The translations under genes and the position numbers were made by a program. This document shows, in pieces, positions 47,848 through 56,166 of a stretch of 64,000 nt of DNA (its first letter is position 1; every line of letters starts with the position of its first letter). Location of the stretch: contig NZ_JHQL01000002.1 in the NCBI RefSeq assembly GCF_000712975.1, positions 62,001-126,000 of the forward strand. Direction: 5' to 3'. The notes below the pieces were generated by a model. It saw nothing but the letters and a program-made list of their open reading frames with translations. It did not search any database and was not told the origin of the DNA. The stretch is from Vreelandella neptunia. GTDB lineage: Bacteria > Pseudomonadota > Gammaproteobacteria > Pseudomonadales > Halomonadaceae.

Positions 47848-47908
47848 GTCGGTATACCTATCGGTGTTAGTTGTTGGTTTTTAAACTTACAAGCTACGAA
47901 GTAAGCCG

Positions 47909-48817
47909 CTAAGAAGTAAGCACATCCGCTGCTGCGCGATGCAGCTGGGCGTGACGTTGTGCCAGTGCGATGATATTGCGGTCATAACCGCCGCCAATCA
48001 CTGCCGCCACGGGAATATCTGCATCACGACAGCAGCGAAGCACATAATGGTCGCGGGCATACAGGCCGTCGCTGCTAAGCGCTAAATAGCCCAGCCGATC
48101 CTCTTGGTGGACATCAACGCCCGCGTCATACAGCACTACATCTGGCTGATAAGCTGCCAGAATCCCTGGCAACCGGGACGCAAGCTCGGCCAAATAAGCG
48201 TCATCACTCATACCATCAGGCAGCGCAATATCTAGGTCGCTTGAGGCCTTGCGCGCTGGAAAATTACCCGCGGCGTGCATGGAAAACGTAAATACCCCAG
48301 GCACCCCGGTAAACAATCGGGCAGTACCATCGCCTTGATGAACATCGCAATCAACGATCAGTACCCGCTCAGCCCAACCACGGGCCAACGCCTGGGCCGC
48401 CGCCACCGCCAGGTCATTAATTAGGCAGTAACCGCTGGCAGCATCGGCATGGGCATGGTGAGTGCCGCCTGCCGAATTACAGGCAACGCCATTGGTCAGC
48501 GCCGCTTCAAGCGTGAGCAGCGTGCCGCCGGTTTCTAGCCTCACTCTCTCGACTAATTCAGGTGACCACGTAAAGCCGCTACGCCGTTGAGCAGCACGAT
48601 CTAAAGTGCCCTGTATTAGCGCGTTTAGGTAATCGTGGGTATGCACCCGGGCAAGGGTGCTGATAGGCGCTGGTTCAGGCATTAGCCACTCAACGGGGCA
48701 AGCCAACGGCTGTTCGCCAAGCAGTTGCCTGAGCACCCGAAATTTTTCCATCGGAAAGGGGTGGTTGACTGGTAAATTAATCGTATAACCCGGATGATGC
48801 ACGATCGTTAACGCCAT
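47909..48817 (-). CDS. Histone-deacetylase-superfamily hydrolase
   Basis: 302 residues, zinc amidohydrolase. Motifs in order: HTHDYLNALI, GTHHAHADAASGYCLINDLA (active-site His pair), LIVDCDVHQGDGTARLF (zinc Asp/His), FSMHAAGNFPARK, LYDAGVDVHQEDRLG (zinc Asp) and VIGGGYDRN. Bacterial members include acetylpolyamine amidohydrolases and AcuC-like deacetylases; the polyamine genes 10 kb away make an acetylpolyamine substrate possible, but this is inference. Divergent from chaC. Confidence 0.92.
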   Translation of the reverse strand: MALTIVHHPGYTINLPVNHPFPMEKFRVLRQLLGEQPLACPVEWLMPEPAPISTLARVHTHDYLNALIQGTLDRAAQRRSGFTWSPELVERVRLETGGTLLTLEAALTNGVACNSAGGTHHAHADAASGYCLINDLAVAAAQALARGWAERVLIVDCDVHQGDGTARLFTGVPGVFTFSMHAAGNFPARKASSDLDIALPDGMSDDAYLAELASRLPGILAAYQPDVVLYDAGVDVHQEDRLGYLALSSDGLYARDHYVLRCCRDADIPVAAVIGGGYDRNIIALAQRHAQLHRAAADVLTS

Positions 48818-48866
48818 ATGTGCGTTGCCACTTTGTTAATTAATATTGATTTGGCATAGATGCCTT

Positions 48867-49451
48867 ATGTTGCTTGATACCACCGCCCTAAACCAGCAAA
48901 GAAACTTCTTCGATGGCCATGCCGATATCTGGCTTTTTGGTTACGGCTCGCTGATCTGGAAGGCCGACTTTGCTTACCTAGAACGTCAGCCTGCCTATAT
49001 TACTGGCTGGGCACGACGCTTTTGGCAAGGCTCCCACGACCACCGTGGCACGCCTGATTCGCCGGGTCGCGTCGCGACGCTAATTCGTGCCCAAGGGGCT
49101 GTCTGCCATGGCATGGCGTATCGCATTACTCCTGATGTGTTGGCACCGCTGGATGTACGTGAAAAGAACGGCTACCTGCGTGAAAAAGTGCCGCTGACTT
49201 TTCTAGGGCAACCAGATAAGGCACCACCGCCCCAAGCAACGGCTGAAGGGCTAATCTACTTAGCTACTGACGAAAATCCCGCTTTTTTAGGCGATGCACC
49301 ACTAACCGACATCGCCCAACAGATCGCCCAGGCCCATGGACCAAGTGGTTCTAATAAAGCTTACTTGTTAAACCTGGCCCAAGCGCTGCGCGAATTGGGT
49401 ATCGATGATGCCCATGTTTACTCATTGGAAGAGCAGGTGCGCCGTTTATGA
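48867..49451 (+). CDS. chaC: Gamma-glutamylcyclotransferase ChaC
   Basis: ChaC family, glutathione-specific cleavage to 5-oxoproline and Cys-Gly. About 194 residues. The family hallmark LFGYGSLIWKADF is followed by GWARRFWQGSHDHRGTPDSP and GRVATLI; GSNKAYLLNLAQALRELG lies near the C-terminus. A TTG at 48846 is in frame; the ATG at 48867 was preferred. The end overlaps the next gene by 4 bases (ATGA). Confidence 0.92.
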   Translation: MLLDTTALNQQRNFFDGHADIWLFGYGSLIWKADFAYLERQPAYITGWARRFWQGSHDHRGTPDSPGRVATLIRAQGAVCHGMAYRITPDVLAPLDVREKNGYLREKVPLTFLGQPDKAPPPQATAEGLIYLATDENPAFLGDAPLTDIAQQIAQAHGPSGSNKAYLLNLAQALRELGIDDAHVYSLEEQVRRL

Positions 49452-50392
49452 ACCACCCATCAACACCCTCTTTAACACTCTCTTCAGCACACCCCACCAC
49501 CTCGGCAATCGCCCCTTCTAGCCTGATATTGGCCGTGGTAGCGGCCGTTGGGATGGCCACGATTGGCGTTATTTCTCGGATTACCGAGCTAAATGCCGAA
49601 AGTATTACTTTTTATCGGCTGAGCTTGGGGGCAGCATTTTTGCTGATCTATCTGGTGCTGACAAAACGCCACGTTATGCTGAAAACGCTGCCGGGGCGGC
49701 ACGTGGTGATCAGTGGTGTATTACTAGCGGCGTTTATACTGTTTTACGTTCAAGCCATGAACTATACCCAAATGGCCAACGCTATTTTGATGGTGTATCT
49801 TGCGCCGATTTTTGCCGCCATTGTGGCTCATCTGCTGTTCTCTGAGCGCCTAACACTCACGCAGGTGGGACTTATTGGGTTAGCCCTATTTGGGTTTGCC
49901 ATGATGCAGGAGTTTCGCCTTAATCTAGACAACCGCCAAGACGTGATCGGTATGGGCTTTGGCTTAGCCGCTATGTTTGCCTACAGCGGCTTTATTCTGA
50001 TGAACCGTCGTTTACCAAGCCGTCTGGATGACCGCGCCTGCGCATTTTGGCAGTTGCTGGTCGGTGCGCTGGTTATCCTGCCGTTTGCTTTGTGGCAGCC
50101 TGAGGGGCTCACTGCCGCAGCATGGCAGTGGCCTTGGCTCTTAGTGGCTGGCTTCGTGCCTGGGTTCTTGGCGCTGCTGTGTGCCGTCATGGCGATAAGC
50201 CGCTTACCCACCGCGCTATACGGCACACTGGCCTACTGCGAGCCGGTAGCGGTAGTGATTTTCGGTTGGAGCCTATTTGGGGAGGCGCTATCGCCGCTGC
50301 AGCTAAGCGGCTGCGCGCTGATTATTGCCTGCGGCATAGCGCAAGCCTGGATGGGTGGGCGGCGGCCTAGACCATTAGCCACGACAGGATAA
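49448..50392 (+). CDS. EamA/DMT-superfamily permease
   Basis: 314 residues, ten membrane segments in two EamA repeats (first from about 24, second from about 170). Typical segments are TIGVISRITELNAESITFYR, NYTQMANAILMVYLAPIFAA and GTLAYCEPVAVVIFGWSLFG. Probably exports amino acids, thiols or other metabolites; the substrate is unknown. The start overlaps the chaC stop, so glutathione breakdown products are a conceivable cargo (inference). Confidence 0.92.
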   Translation: MNHPSTPSLTLSSAHPTTSAIAPSSLILAVVAAVGMATIGVISRITELNAESITFYRLSLGAAFLLIYLVLTKRHVMLKTLPGRHVVISGVLLAAFILFYVQAMNYTQMANAILMVYLAPIFAAIVAHLLFSERLTLTQVGLIGLALFGFAMMQEFRLNLDNRQDVIGMGFGLAAMFAYSGFILMNRRLPSRLDDRACAFWQLLVGALVILPFALWQPEGLTAAAWQWPWLLVAGFVPGFLALLCAVMAISRLPTALYGTLAYCEPVAVVIFGWSLFGEALSPLQLSGCALIIACGIAQAWMGGRRPRPLATTG

Positions 50393-50660
50393 ACACCGCT
50401 AGCACAATGCGCACGATGGCTCCCAACAGGGAGCCCCGTAGTAATGCTCGGATACCTCGCCACAACAACCACAAGCCAATTACCAATACCAATAGACTGA
50501 AGAACGACGCATTGATACCCAAAGAGCGAGTAAGACCGTCGATAAAGTCGTCAAACGCGCCAAAAAAATTGGTGAAAAAGCCTAGTAAAAATTCCACCAT
50601 CACGCGAATAGCGTCGCCAATGGCTTCGCCTGTACCGTCAAAAAATCCGTTTGCCTGCAT
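50367..50660 (-). CDS. Small membrane protein of unknown function
   Basis: 97 residues. An amphipathic N-terminal part rich in Phe (VEFLLGFFTNFFGAFDDFI) and a C-terminal membrane helix pair (FFSLLVLVIGLWLLWRGIRA; GAIVRIVLAVFILSWLMV). Its last 26 bases overlap the convergent EamA gene. Not recognised. Composition and position in a gap otherwise lacking genes favour a real gene. Confidence 0.65.
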   Translation of the reverse strand: MQANGFFDGTGEAIGDAIRVMVEFLLGFFTNFFGAFDDFIDGLTRSLGINASFFSLLVLVIGLWLLWRGIRALLRGSLLGAIVRIVLAVFILSWLMV

Positions 50661-50746
50661 GGGTCTCGTCCATCGCTAAAAAAGTTGTCGGTATTGTCAG
50701 TGAAAACATAGCCGTTGCAAAGCATACCGACAAAGCAGCTTGTTCC

Positions 50747-50836
50747 TCCCTTTCGCGCCTCATCCTTTCACGCCCTATCCTTTCACGCCCTATCCTTTCA
50801 CGCCCTACCCTTTTAAACCCTATCCTTTTAAACCCT
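50747..50836. repeat. Six degenerate tandem 15-bp repeats upstream of the glycine riboswitch
   Basis: Three identical ATCCTTTCACGCCCT units (50762-50806), flanked by TCCCTTTCGCGCCTC before and ACCCTTTTAAACCCT and ATCCTTTTAAACCCT after. A minus-strand frame through it would encode repeated GRERI, but it shows no other gene features. Confidence 0.92.
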
Positions 50837-50910
50837 ATGCTTATTACGTCCACCCTTAAGACGTTTACCCTATTTCACTTTCACGGCAAACACGTTAAAA
50901 CGTCAACAAT

Positions 50911-51102
50911 GCAGTAGCGGGAGAGACTGGTGCCTGCCACCAGCGCCGAAGGAGCAACGACCCCGGAAACTCTCAGGCCAACGGACCGCTACTGCCTATT
51001 CAAAAATACGTTCCGAAGAGCGGTTGATGACTGCGTCACTCAGCCCACCGAAGGAGCAAGCGCCTCAATTGATGCGTGAATCTCTCAGGTTCCATGACGG
51101 AA
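50911..51102 (+). ncRNA. Tandem glycine riboswitch (two gcvT-type aptamers)
   Basis: Aptamer 1 spans 50911-50995, closed by a perfect 10-bp P1 (GCAGTAGCGG/CCGCTACTGC), with GGGAGAGACTGG, CGCCGAAGGAGCAA and GAAACTCTCAGGC in the conserved order. Aptamer 2 spans about 51011-51102, closed by TTCCG/CGGAA, with CACCGAAGGAGCAAGC, GAATCTCTCAGGT and ATGACGG. A 15-nt linker joins them. The known family binds glycine, usually turning on glycine use. It ends 65 bp before the ATG of a DadA-like dehydrogenase, its only downstream gene on this strand. Confidence 0.95.
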
Positions 51103-51167
51103 GGGGTACGCCTAGCCATTTGTGTGCTGGGGGTATCGCCCGACGCTCATACAATCTGGAGAGTATC

Positions 51168-52409
51168 ATGCAACGCATTGCTGTTATTGGCGGTGGAATC
51201 ACCGGTATTACAAGCGCTTATGCCCTAGCAAAGCGTGGTTTTGACGTCACTGTTTTTGAAAAACACCGCTATGCGGCAATGGAAACCTCCTTTGCCAACG
51301 GCGGGCAGCTCTCAGCGTCGAATGCAGAAGTGTGGAACCACTGGCCGACAGTCATTAAAGGCCTGCGCTGGATGCTGAAAAACGACGCACCGCTGCTAGT
51401 TAACCCCCGCCCTAGCTGGCATAAACTCAGCTGGTTCGCCGAATTTATCGCCGCTATCCCCCGTTATGCTGACAACACCACAGAAACTACTCGGTTAGCC
51501 ATTGCTGCCCGAGAACATCTCTTTCAGTGGGCGAAAGACGAGCAGATTGAGTTCGATCTTAAGCAACAGGGCATTTTGCACATCTACCGTGACAAAGCCG
51601 GTTTTGATCACGCAGCGCGGGTATCCCAGCTGCTAGCGAAAGGTGGCCTTGAGCGACGTGCAGTGACCCCAGACGAAATGCGCGCCATCGAGCCTACACT
51701 TGCGGGCAGCTACCATGGCGGTTTCTATACCGAAAGCGACGCCACTGGCGATATCCACAAGTACACCAATGGCTTGGCACGCGCTGCAGCCAAGCGCGGC
51801 GTACAGCTGAATTACGGCCACCATATTAATGATATCGGCGCAGACGAGAACGGGGCATGGGTGAGTGCTACGGTCGACAATGAAACAACACGCCAGAGCT
51901 TCGATAGCGTGGTGGTTTGCGCAGGTACTGGCAGCCGCGCCATTGCCGCTAAACTTGGCGACCGGGTCAATATCTATCCAGTAAAGGGCTATTCTATTAC
52001 CGTGCAGCTAGATGACGAAGCTTCTCAGCAAGCTGCGCCAACGGTCAGCCTGCTAGATGATGAAACCAAGTTGGTGACTAGCCGACTAGGAAATGACCGC
52101 TTCCGCGTGGCGGGTACCGCAGAGTTTAACGGCGCGAATCGCGATATACGCAATGACCGTATTCAGCCGCTGGTTCGCTGGGTAGAAGAGTGCTTCCCAG
52201 GTGTGAGCACCCAGCGTGTCGTGCCCTGGGCAGGCCTACGCCCGATGCTACCTAATATGCTACCCAAGGTTGGGCCTGGCCGCTTACCCACGGTGTTCTA
52301 TAACACCGGACACGGCCATTTAGGCTGGACACTTTCTGCGATTACCGCCGAAATGCTGGCAGATGCAGTGGATACTTCTCAAGCAGCTTCACTCGCCGCT
52401 ACGCGTTAA
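51168..52409 (+). CDS. DadA-like FAD-dependent D-amino acid dehydrogenase / glycine oxidase family
   Basis: 413 residues. FAD motif IAVIGGGITGITSAYALAKR at residues 4-23, followed by ETSFANGGQLSASNAEVWN, GGFYTESDATGDIHKYTNGL, PVKGYSITV and NTGHGHLGWTLSAITAEMLA, all DadA features. DadA oxidises D-amino acids to 2-oxo acids with quinone as acceptor. The glycine riboswitch directly upstream suggests glycine, or a compound made from or to it, is the physiological signal and perhaps the substrate. A longer frame runs back through the riboswitch to 51024, but CTGGAGAG lies before the ATG at 51168. It forms a single-gene unit. Confidence 0.9.
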   Translation: MQRIAVIGGGITGITSAYALAKRGFDVTVFEKHRYAAMETSFANGGQLSASNAEVWNHWPTVIKGLRWMLKNDAPLLVNPRPSWHKLSWFAEFIAAIPRYADNTTETTRLAIAAREHLFQWAKDEQIEFDLKQQGILHIYRDKAGFDHAARVSQLLAKGGLERRAVTPDEMRAIEPTLAGSYHGGFYTESDATGDIHKYTNGLARAAAKRGVQLNYGHHINDIGADENGAWVSATVDNETTRQSFDSVVVCAGTGSRAIAAKLGDRVNIYPVKGYSITVQLDDEASQQAAPTVSLLDDETKLVTSRLGNDRFRVAGTAEFNGANRDIRNDRIQPLVRWVEECFPGVSTQRVVPWAGLRPMLPNMLPKVGPGRLPTVFYNTGHGHLGWTLSAITAEMLADAVDTSQAASLAATR

Positions 52410-52536
52410 CGGTATTTATTAGCTGGCACTGTCTAAACAAAAGCTAAAAGCATTATCAGGGATGGTTATTAAAAACAGCCCCTGGAAGCAGCCCCTGAAA
52501 AACGATTCTTAGCAACCGCTACGAACAACTCCCGTT

Positions 52537-52560
52537 AAAAAAAGGGGCCACAAGCCCCTT
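52537..52560 (-). terminator. Terminator downstream of the diguanylate cyclase
   Basis: On the minus strand AAGGGGC, a five-base loop and GCCCCTT are followed by TTTTT. It lies 30 bp after that gene's stop. Confidence 0.85.
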
Positions 52561-52589
52561 ACTTGCCAGAGGTTAGTCTTGCCAGAAGG

Positions 52590-53492
52590 TTAATAGACTA
52601 CCGCATCTCGCCCTTTTTCTTTCGCTTGATAAAGGGCGTTATCCGCCCGTTTCATCACGCTCTGCTGGGATTCATCAGGCGTTACTTCAACTACACCTAA
52701 GCTAACTGTCACACTACCGATCGAGGGAAATTGCGCTTTTCGTATGCAGCAGCGTATTTTATCGGCCAACTTTACCGCCTGTTTTAGCGATGTTTCAGGG
52801 GCTAAAATCATAAACTCTTCACCACCCCAACGTGCGCAGTAATCGGCAGCGCGTAAGTTATCTTCTAACAGTTTGGCAAGCGCAGCCAAGACTTGATCAC
52901 CAACGTCATGGCCCTGGTTATCATTAATTAACTTGAAATGGTCGATATCAAGCATGATTAGCGAAAAAGGGCGCACATAACGATTAAAACGCCCTATTTC
53001 ATGCTTTAGCAAATAGTCAAAACGTGACCGATTAATTAGTCCGGTTAACATATCCGTCGTTGCTAAGCGTTTTAGCTCGGCTTCTTTCTCAACACGCTTA
53101 GAAATATCACGCTGAACAAGTATTAAGACATTATCAGTATAACCAGGCACATTCATGGCGGTGATGCGCCATTCAATAACACTGCCCCCCGCCACATTGG
53201 GCGTGCGTTTGCCATCGTCAAGACCTGATATCGAACAGCCTACGCTTAATTCGCCACTATCTAATGCATTATGCAGTCGGCTAAGAAGCCGCTGATTTTT
53301 GGCTTCGTGATGAACAATTTTTGGAGCTGAGCCAAGCCATTGGTGACGACTTCCTCCCCAAAACTGAGCGTACTCGTCACTCACATCCAAAATGCGGATA
53401 CCGTCGCCATTGGGTTGTCGGCTTAACACGGCAGTCGCTTGGCTACTTGGTTCGCTAATTGCAAGCAGCACGTTCTTCCCTGTTTCCAACAT
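52590..53492 (-). CDS. Diguanylate cyclase with PAS-like N-terminus
   Basis: About 300 residues. The N-terminal half (about 5-130) looks like a PAS sensor (ILDVSDEYAQFWGGSRHQWL; VIEWRITAMNVPGYTDNVLI), then a short linker and a GGDEF domain (about 140-300): TTDMLTGLINRSRFDYLL, LDIDHFKLINDNQGHDVGD, RWGGEEFMIL. GGEEF is an active-site form, so it should make cyclic di-GMP. I saw no RxxD inhibitory site immediately upstream. A TTG at 53507 is in frame; GGAAGA before the ATG at 53492 favours the latter. Confidence 0.9.
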   Translation of the reverse strand: MLETGKNVLLAISEPSSQATAVLSRQPNGDGIRILDVSDEYAQFWGGSRHQWLGSAPKIVHHEAKNQRLLSRLHNALDSGELSVGCSISGLDDGKRTPNVAGGSVIEWRITAMNVPGYTDNVLILVQRDISKRVEKEAELKRLATTDMLTGLINRSRFDYLLKHEIGRFNRYVRPFSLIMLDIDHFKLINDNQGHDVGDQVLAALAKLLEDNLRAADYCARWGGEEFMILAPETSLKQAVKLADKIRCCIRKAQFPSIGSVTVSLGVVEVTPDESQQSVMKRADNALYQAKEKGRDAVVY

Positions 53493-53762
53493 AATCGTTT
53501 CTTCCAATGAATGTTAGCGTGGGGCTGTCTCATCCCAGAAACGAGCCGTTTACCCACAGCCACAGCCAAAAAAGCACTGAGATAAATAAAAAACGACACC
53601 AGCGTCGCTAAGCGTAGCTCATACCCAGCGGTTTGCGCGAAAGTCGCTCGTTTAGCCATCTTTCGTCACTCATTGTAATAGTGGCGTTTTACTTCACTTC
53701 GTTACTCGATGGCTTTCGACATGCCTCAAAGCAACAGCCTCAACATACCAACTGCACGATGC

Positions 53763-53827
53763 TTGTGAGAGGTGGTTGTGAGAGGTGGTTGTGAGAGACG
53801 GTTGTGAGAGACGGTTGTGAGCGATAG
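53763..53827. repeat. Five tandem 13-bp repeats upstream of hemP
   Basis: Units TTGTGAGAGGTGG (2), TTGTGAGAGACGG (2) and a degenerate TTGTGAGCGATAG, ending 19 bp before the Fur box. The last unit supplies a possible -35 (TTGTGA). Confidence 0.92.
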
Positions 53828-53846
53828 CCAAACCTGATAAATTAAC

Positions 53847-53865
53847 GCTAATAGTTATCATTAAC
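53847..53865 (+). promoter_or_regulatory. Fur box upstream of hemP
   Basis: GCTAATAGTTATCATTAAC matches the 19-bp Fur consensus at 14 of 19 positions and contains TATCAT, a good -10. It lies 17 bp before the hemP ATG, so iron-loaded Fur would block transcription of the heme uptake genes. Confidence 0.75.
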
Positions 53866-53882
53866 ACAGGACATAGCCTCTC

Positions 53883-54050
53883 ATGCAGCCTAGGAAAAAA
53901 GATGTTCCGCTAGAAGGCTCGCCTAGCGCATCTCGCGAGGTGACAAGTCAGGCGCTGCTTGATCAAGACGGTCAGTTGGTTATTCACCATGAACAGCGAC
54001 GCTATGTGCTGCGCCGCACGAAAAGCGGCAAGCTGATCCTAACAGCGTAA
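53883..54050 (+). CDS. hemP: Hemin uptake protein HemP
   Basis: 55 residues. The conserved HemP/HmuP core is present: SREVTSQALLDQDGQLVIHH, then YVLRRTKSGKLILTA at the C-terminus (the family ends in Y-x-L-R-x-T-x-x-G-K-L-I-L). Small cytoplasmic protein needed for or regulating expression of heme receptors in other bacteria. It is the first gene after the Fur box and precedes the TonB-dependent receptor by 111 bp. Confidence 0.92.
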   Translation: MQPRKKDVPLEGSPSASREVTSQALLDQDGQLVIHHEQRRYVLRRTKSGKLILTA

Positions 54051-54161
54051 ACCTTTTAAAAATAACCGCTTACCTACTACTACCGCTTTTAGCCAGCCAG
54101 GTAGCCCATCGCACCCAGCCAGCAACATTATCCATCACTTTCTGTTGGAACTGTCTGGCCC

Positions 54162-56135
54162 ATGAAACCAATTCATACGATAGGCCTTTGCCTTACCTTA
54201 CTTCCTCTTCTGCCCGCCTACGCCAATGACACGTACTTAGATCCCGTCACGGTAACAGGCACCCGAGCACCGACGGATCTTTCCCGCGCACCGCTGATTA
54301 TCGACATCATCGACCGCCAAGATGCAACGCTTGCCACCGCAAGTCGCGTTGAAGACGTGCTGAGTCGCCAACCTGGCCTGCATGTTGCTGGCCAAGGACG
54401 CAGGAATGGCCAAACGCTGAGCATGCGTGGCTTCGGGAAAAATGGTGTCCTAGTTCGCTTAGATGGCATTCGCCAAGATATTACCACCGGTCATGTAGGC
54501 AACTTTTTTCTAGACCCAGCGCTGATTCAAGAGGTGCAGATTGCCCGTGGCTCGCTTTCCAGCCTATACGGTAGCAACGCCATGGGCGGTGTTGTTAGCT
54601 TTACCAGTGTAGAGGCCAGCGACCTATTAGCCCCAGATGAAGATAGCGGTGCACGTCTTTCCCTAGGCGGGTCGACGGCTAACGACGAGCTACGCGGCAG
54701 CCTAACGGCATTTGGCCGCCGTGAAACGGCTAATGGGCAAGTGGATGGGCTATTTTCTGTCGGCCGTAGCGAGTCCGGCGATATTCGTCGCGCGGGCGGT
54801 GATGAAGCAGTAGAAGATGCCAGCCTCAATAGCCTGCTGCTCAAAGGCGGCTGGACGCCAAATGAAGAACAGCGGGTGTTTATTAGCTGGCAGCACTATG
54901 ACGAGCGCGCCACCCAACCCGCTAACCCGCAGCAGCTATCAACCAGCGCTAGCAACCCATTACGCGATCGTGACGTTGAGAGCAATAACGTACAACTTGG
55001 CCACCGCTGGCAACCGAGTGGTGCCACTGAAATCACCTCACAGCTTACCTTTAGCCAACAGGATATCGACGAGCCACAGGCTAGCCGTACTCTTGAGCGG
55101 GTCGGCCTGCAGAGCGACGGCTATCACAGCATCGACCATGGCTGGCTTTCACAAACGCTGGTGTTTGGTGCAGAGCTGGAGCAGACCCGCCAGCGGCCTG
55201 ACGGTGAAGCGAATGGTTTCCCTCACGCTGATATCGATACCCAATCAGCCTATCTTGACACCACCCTCACGGCAGGTAGCTACTTGACTGAGGGCGGCGC
55301 GGGGCAGTTTGACGTCGGCATTGGCGCTCGCTACGACCGCTATGACGCCAGCGGTCAAAACAATGCCGACAGCGTGCACGACCAAGTGTCGCCACGCTTT
55401 CGTCTTGCCTGGCGACCCGACGACTCCTTGATGCTGTTCTCCGGCTACGCCGAAGCCTTCCGCGCGCCCAGCCTTTCCGAGCTTTACGCTAACGAGCGCC
55501 ACTTTGCTGGGTTCTGTGCAGGACCGTTTTTCTGTACGCCCGACAACTACTGGATTCCCAACCCCAACCTATCGCCTGAAACCAGCCGTACCTGGGAAAG
55601 CGGCGTGGTATGGCACCAAGGTGACTGGCAGGTGCGTGCCAGCTACTTCGACACCCGTGCAGATGACTTCATCGACACTCAGGTCGATATCATGGCGGGC
55701 ACTACCCAAGCCGTAAACGTGCAGCGTGCCCAGCTATGGGGCTATGACGCACGTCTTACTTGGCAACCTAGCGAGTTCCCGATGCTGACCAGCTTTGTAG
55801 GCCTGTCAGAGGTATCTGGCAAAGACCGCGACAGCGGTGAGGCTCTGGGTAGCCAAACACCCCTGGAAATGACGCTGGGCAGTGATGTCGCGCTTTATAA
55901 CAGCGCTATACGGGTCGGTTGGCAAGGCCGCTTTGCTCAAGCTTTCGACAAGCAAGGCGACGACGAACGCCTCCCAGGCTATGGGCTGCACGATATACAC
56001 CTTGCCTGGCAAATCACCCCTGCTATTGATACCGCGCTGCGCCTCGCCAACCTTGGCGACAAAGTATGGTATCGGCCTGATGGCAGCCTGGGCGACGGAC
56101 GCAGCCTGTTCGCCACTCTCAATTGGCAGTGGTAA
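54162..56135 (+). CDS. TonB-dependent heme/hemoglobin receptor
   Basis: 657 residues. Signal peptide (cleavage near AYA, residue 21), TonB box region DPVTVTGTRAP, plug domain (about 35-150: RVEDVLSRQPGLHVAGQGRR, SLSSLYGSNAMGGVVSF) and a 22-strand barrel ending in the aromatic residue Trp. The heme-receptor signature is present: a FRAP box in AEAFRAPSLSELY and NPNL in IPNPNLSPETSRTWESG. Imports heme through the outer membrane with TonB energy. First transport gene of the hmu operon; TonB/ExbBD are not in the window. Confidence 0.93.
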   Translation: MKPIHTIGLCLTLLPLLPAYANDTYLDPVTVTGTRAPTDLSRAPLIIDIIDRQDATLATASRVEDVLSRQPGLHVAGQGRRNGQTLSMRGFGKNGVLVRLDGIRQDITTGHVGNFFLDPALIQEVQIARGSLSSLYGSNAMGGVVSFTSVEASDLLAPDEDSGARLSLGGSTANDELRGSLTAFGRRETANGQVDGLFSVGRSESGDIRRAGGDEAVEDASLNSLLLKGGWTPNEEQRVFISWQHYDERATQPANPQQLSTSASNPLRDRDVESNNVQLGHRWQPSGATEITSQLTFSQQDIDEPQASRTLERVGLQSDGYHSIDHGWLSQTLVFGAELEQTRQRPDGEANGFPHADIDTQSAYLDTTLTAGSYLTEGGAGQFDVGIGARYDRYDASGQNNADSVHDQVSPRFRLAWRPDDSLMLFSGYAEAFRAPSLSELYANERHFAGFCAGPFFCTPDNYWIPNPNLSPETSRTWESGVVWHQGDWQVRASYFDTRADDFIDTQVDIMAGTTQAVNVQRAQLWGYDARLTWQPSEFPMLTSFVGLSEVSGKDRDSGEALGSQTPLEMTLGSDVALYNSAIRVGWQGRFAQAFDKQGDDERLPGYGLHDIHLAWQITPAIDTALRLANLGDKVWYRPDGSLGDGRSLFATLNWQW

Positions 56136-56166
56136 CCCGCTGCCCTGTTAAGTCTAGAGGTGACGT

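Larger units (their letters stand above)
53493..53882. other. 390-bp region between the cyclase and hemP
   Basis: No gene seen apart from the ends of antisense frames. It holds a 13-bp tandem repeat (53763-53827) and a Fur box (53847-53865), both listed, and probably the divergent promoters. Confidence 0.6.

Noticed and set aside
50638-50853. Minus-strand open frame encoding repeated GRERI
   Set aside because: The repeated peptide is produced only by the 15-bp DNA repeat; no ribosome site or independent gene features.
53763-53827. Possible CRISPR array
   Set aside because: Units are directly adjacent with no spacers and only 13 bp long; no cas genes in the window. The same applies to the other repeat clusters.
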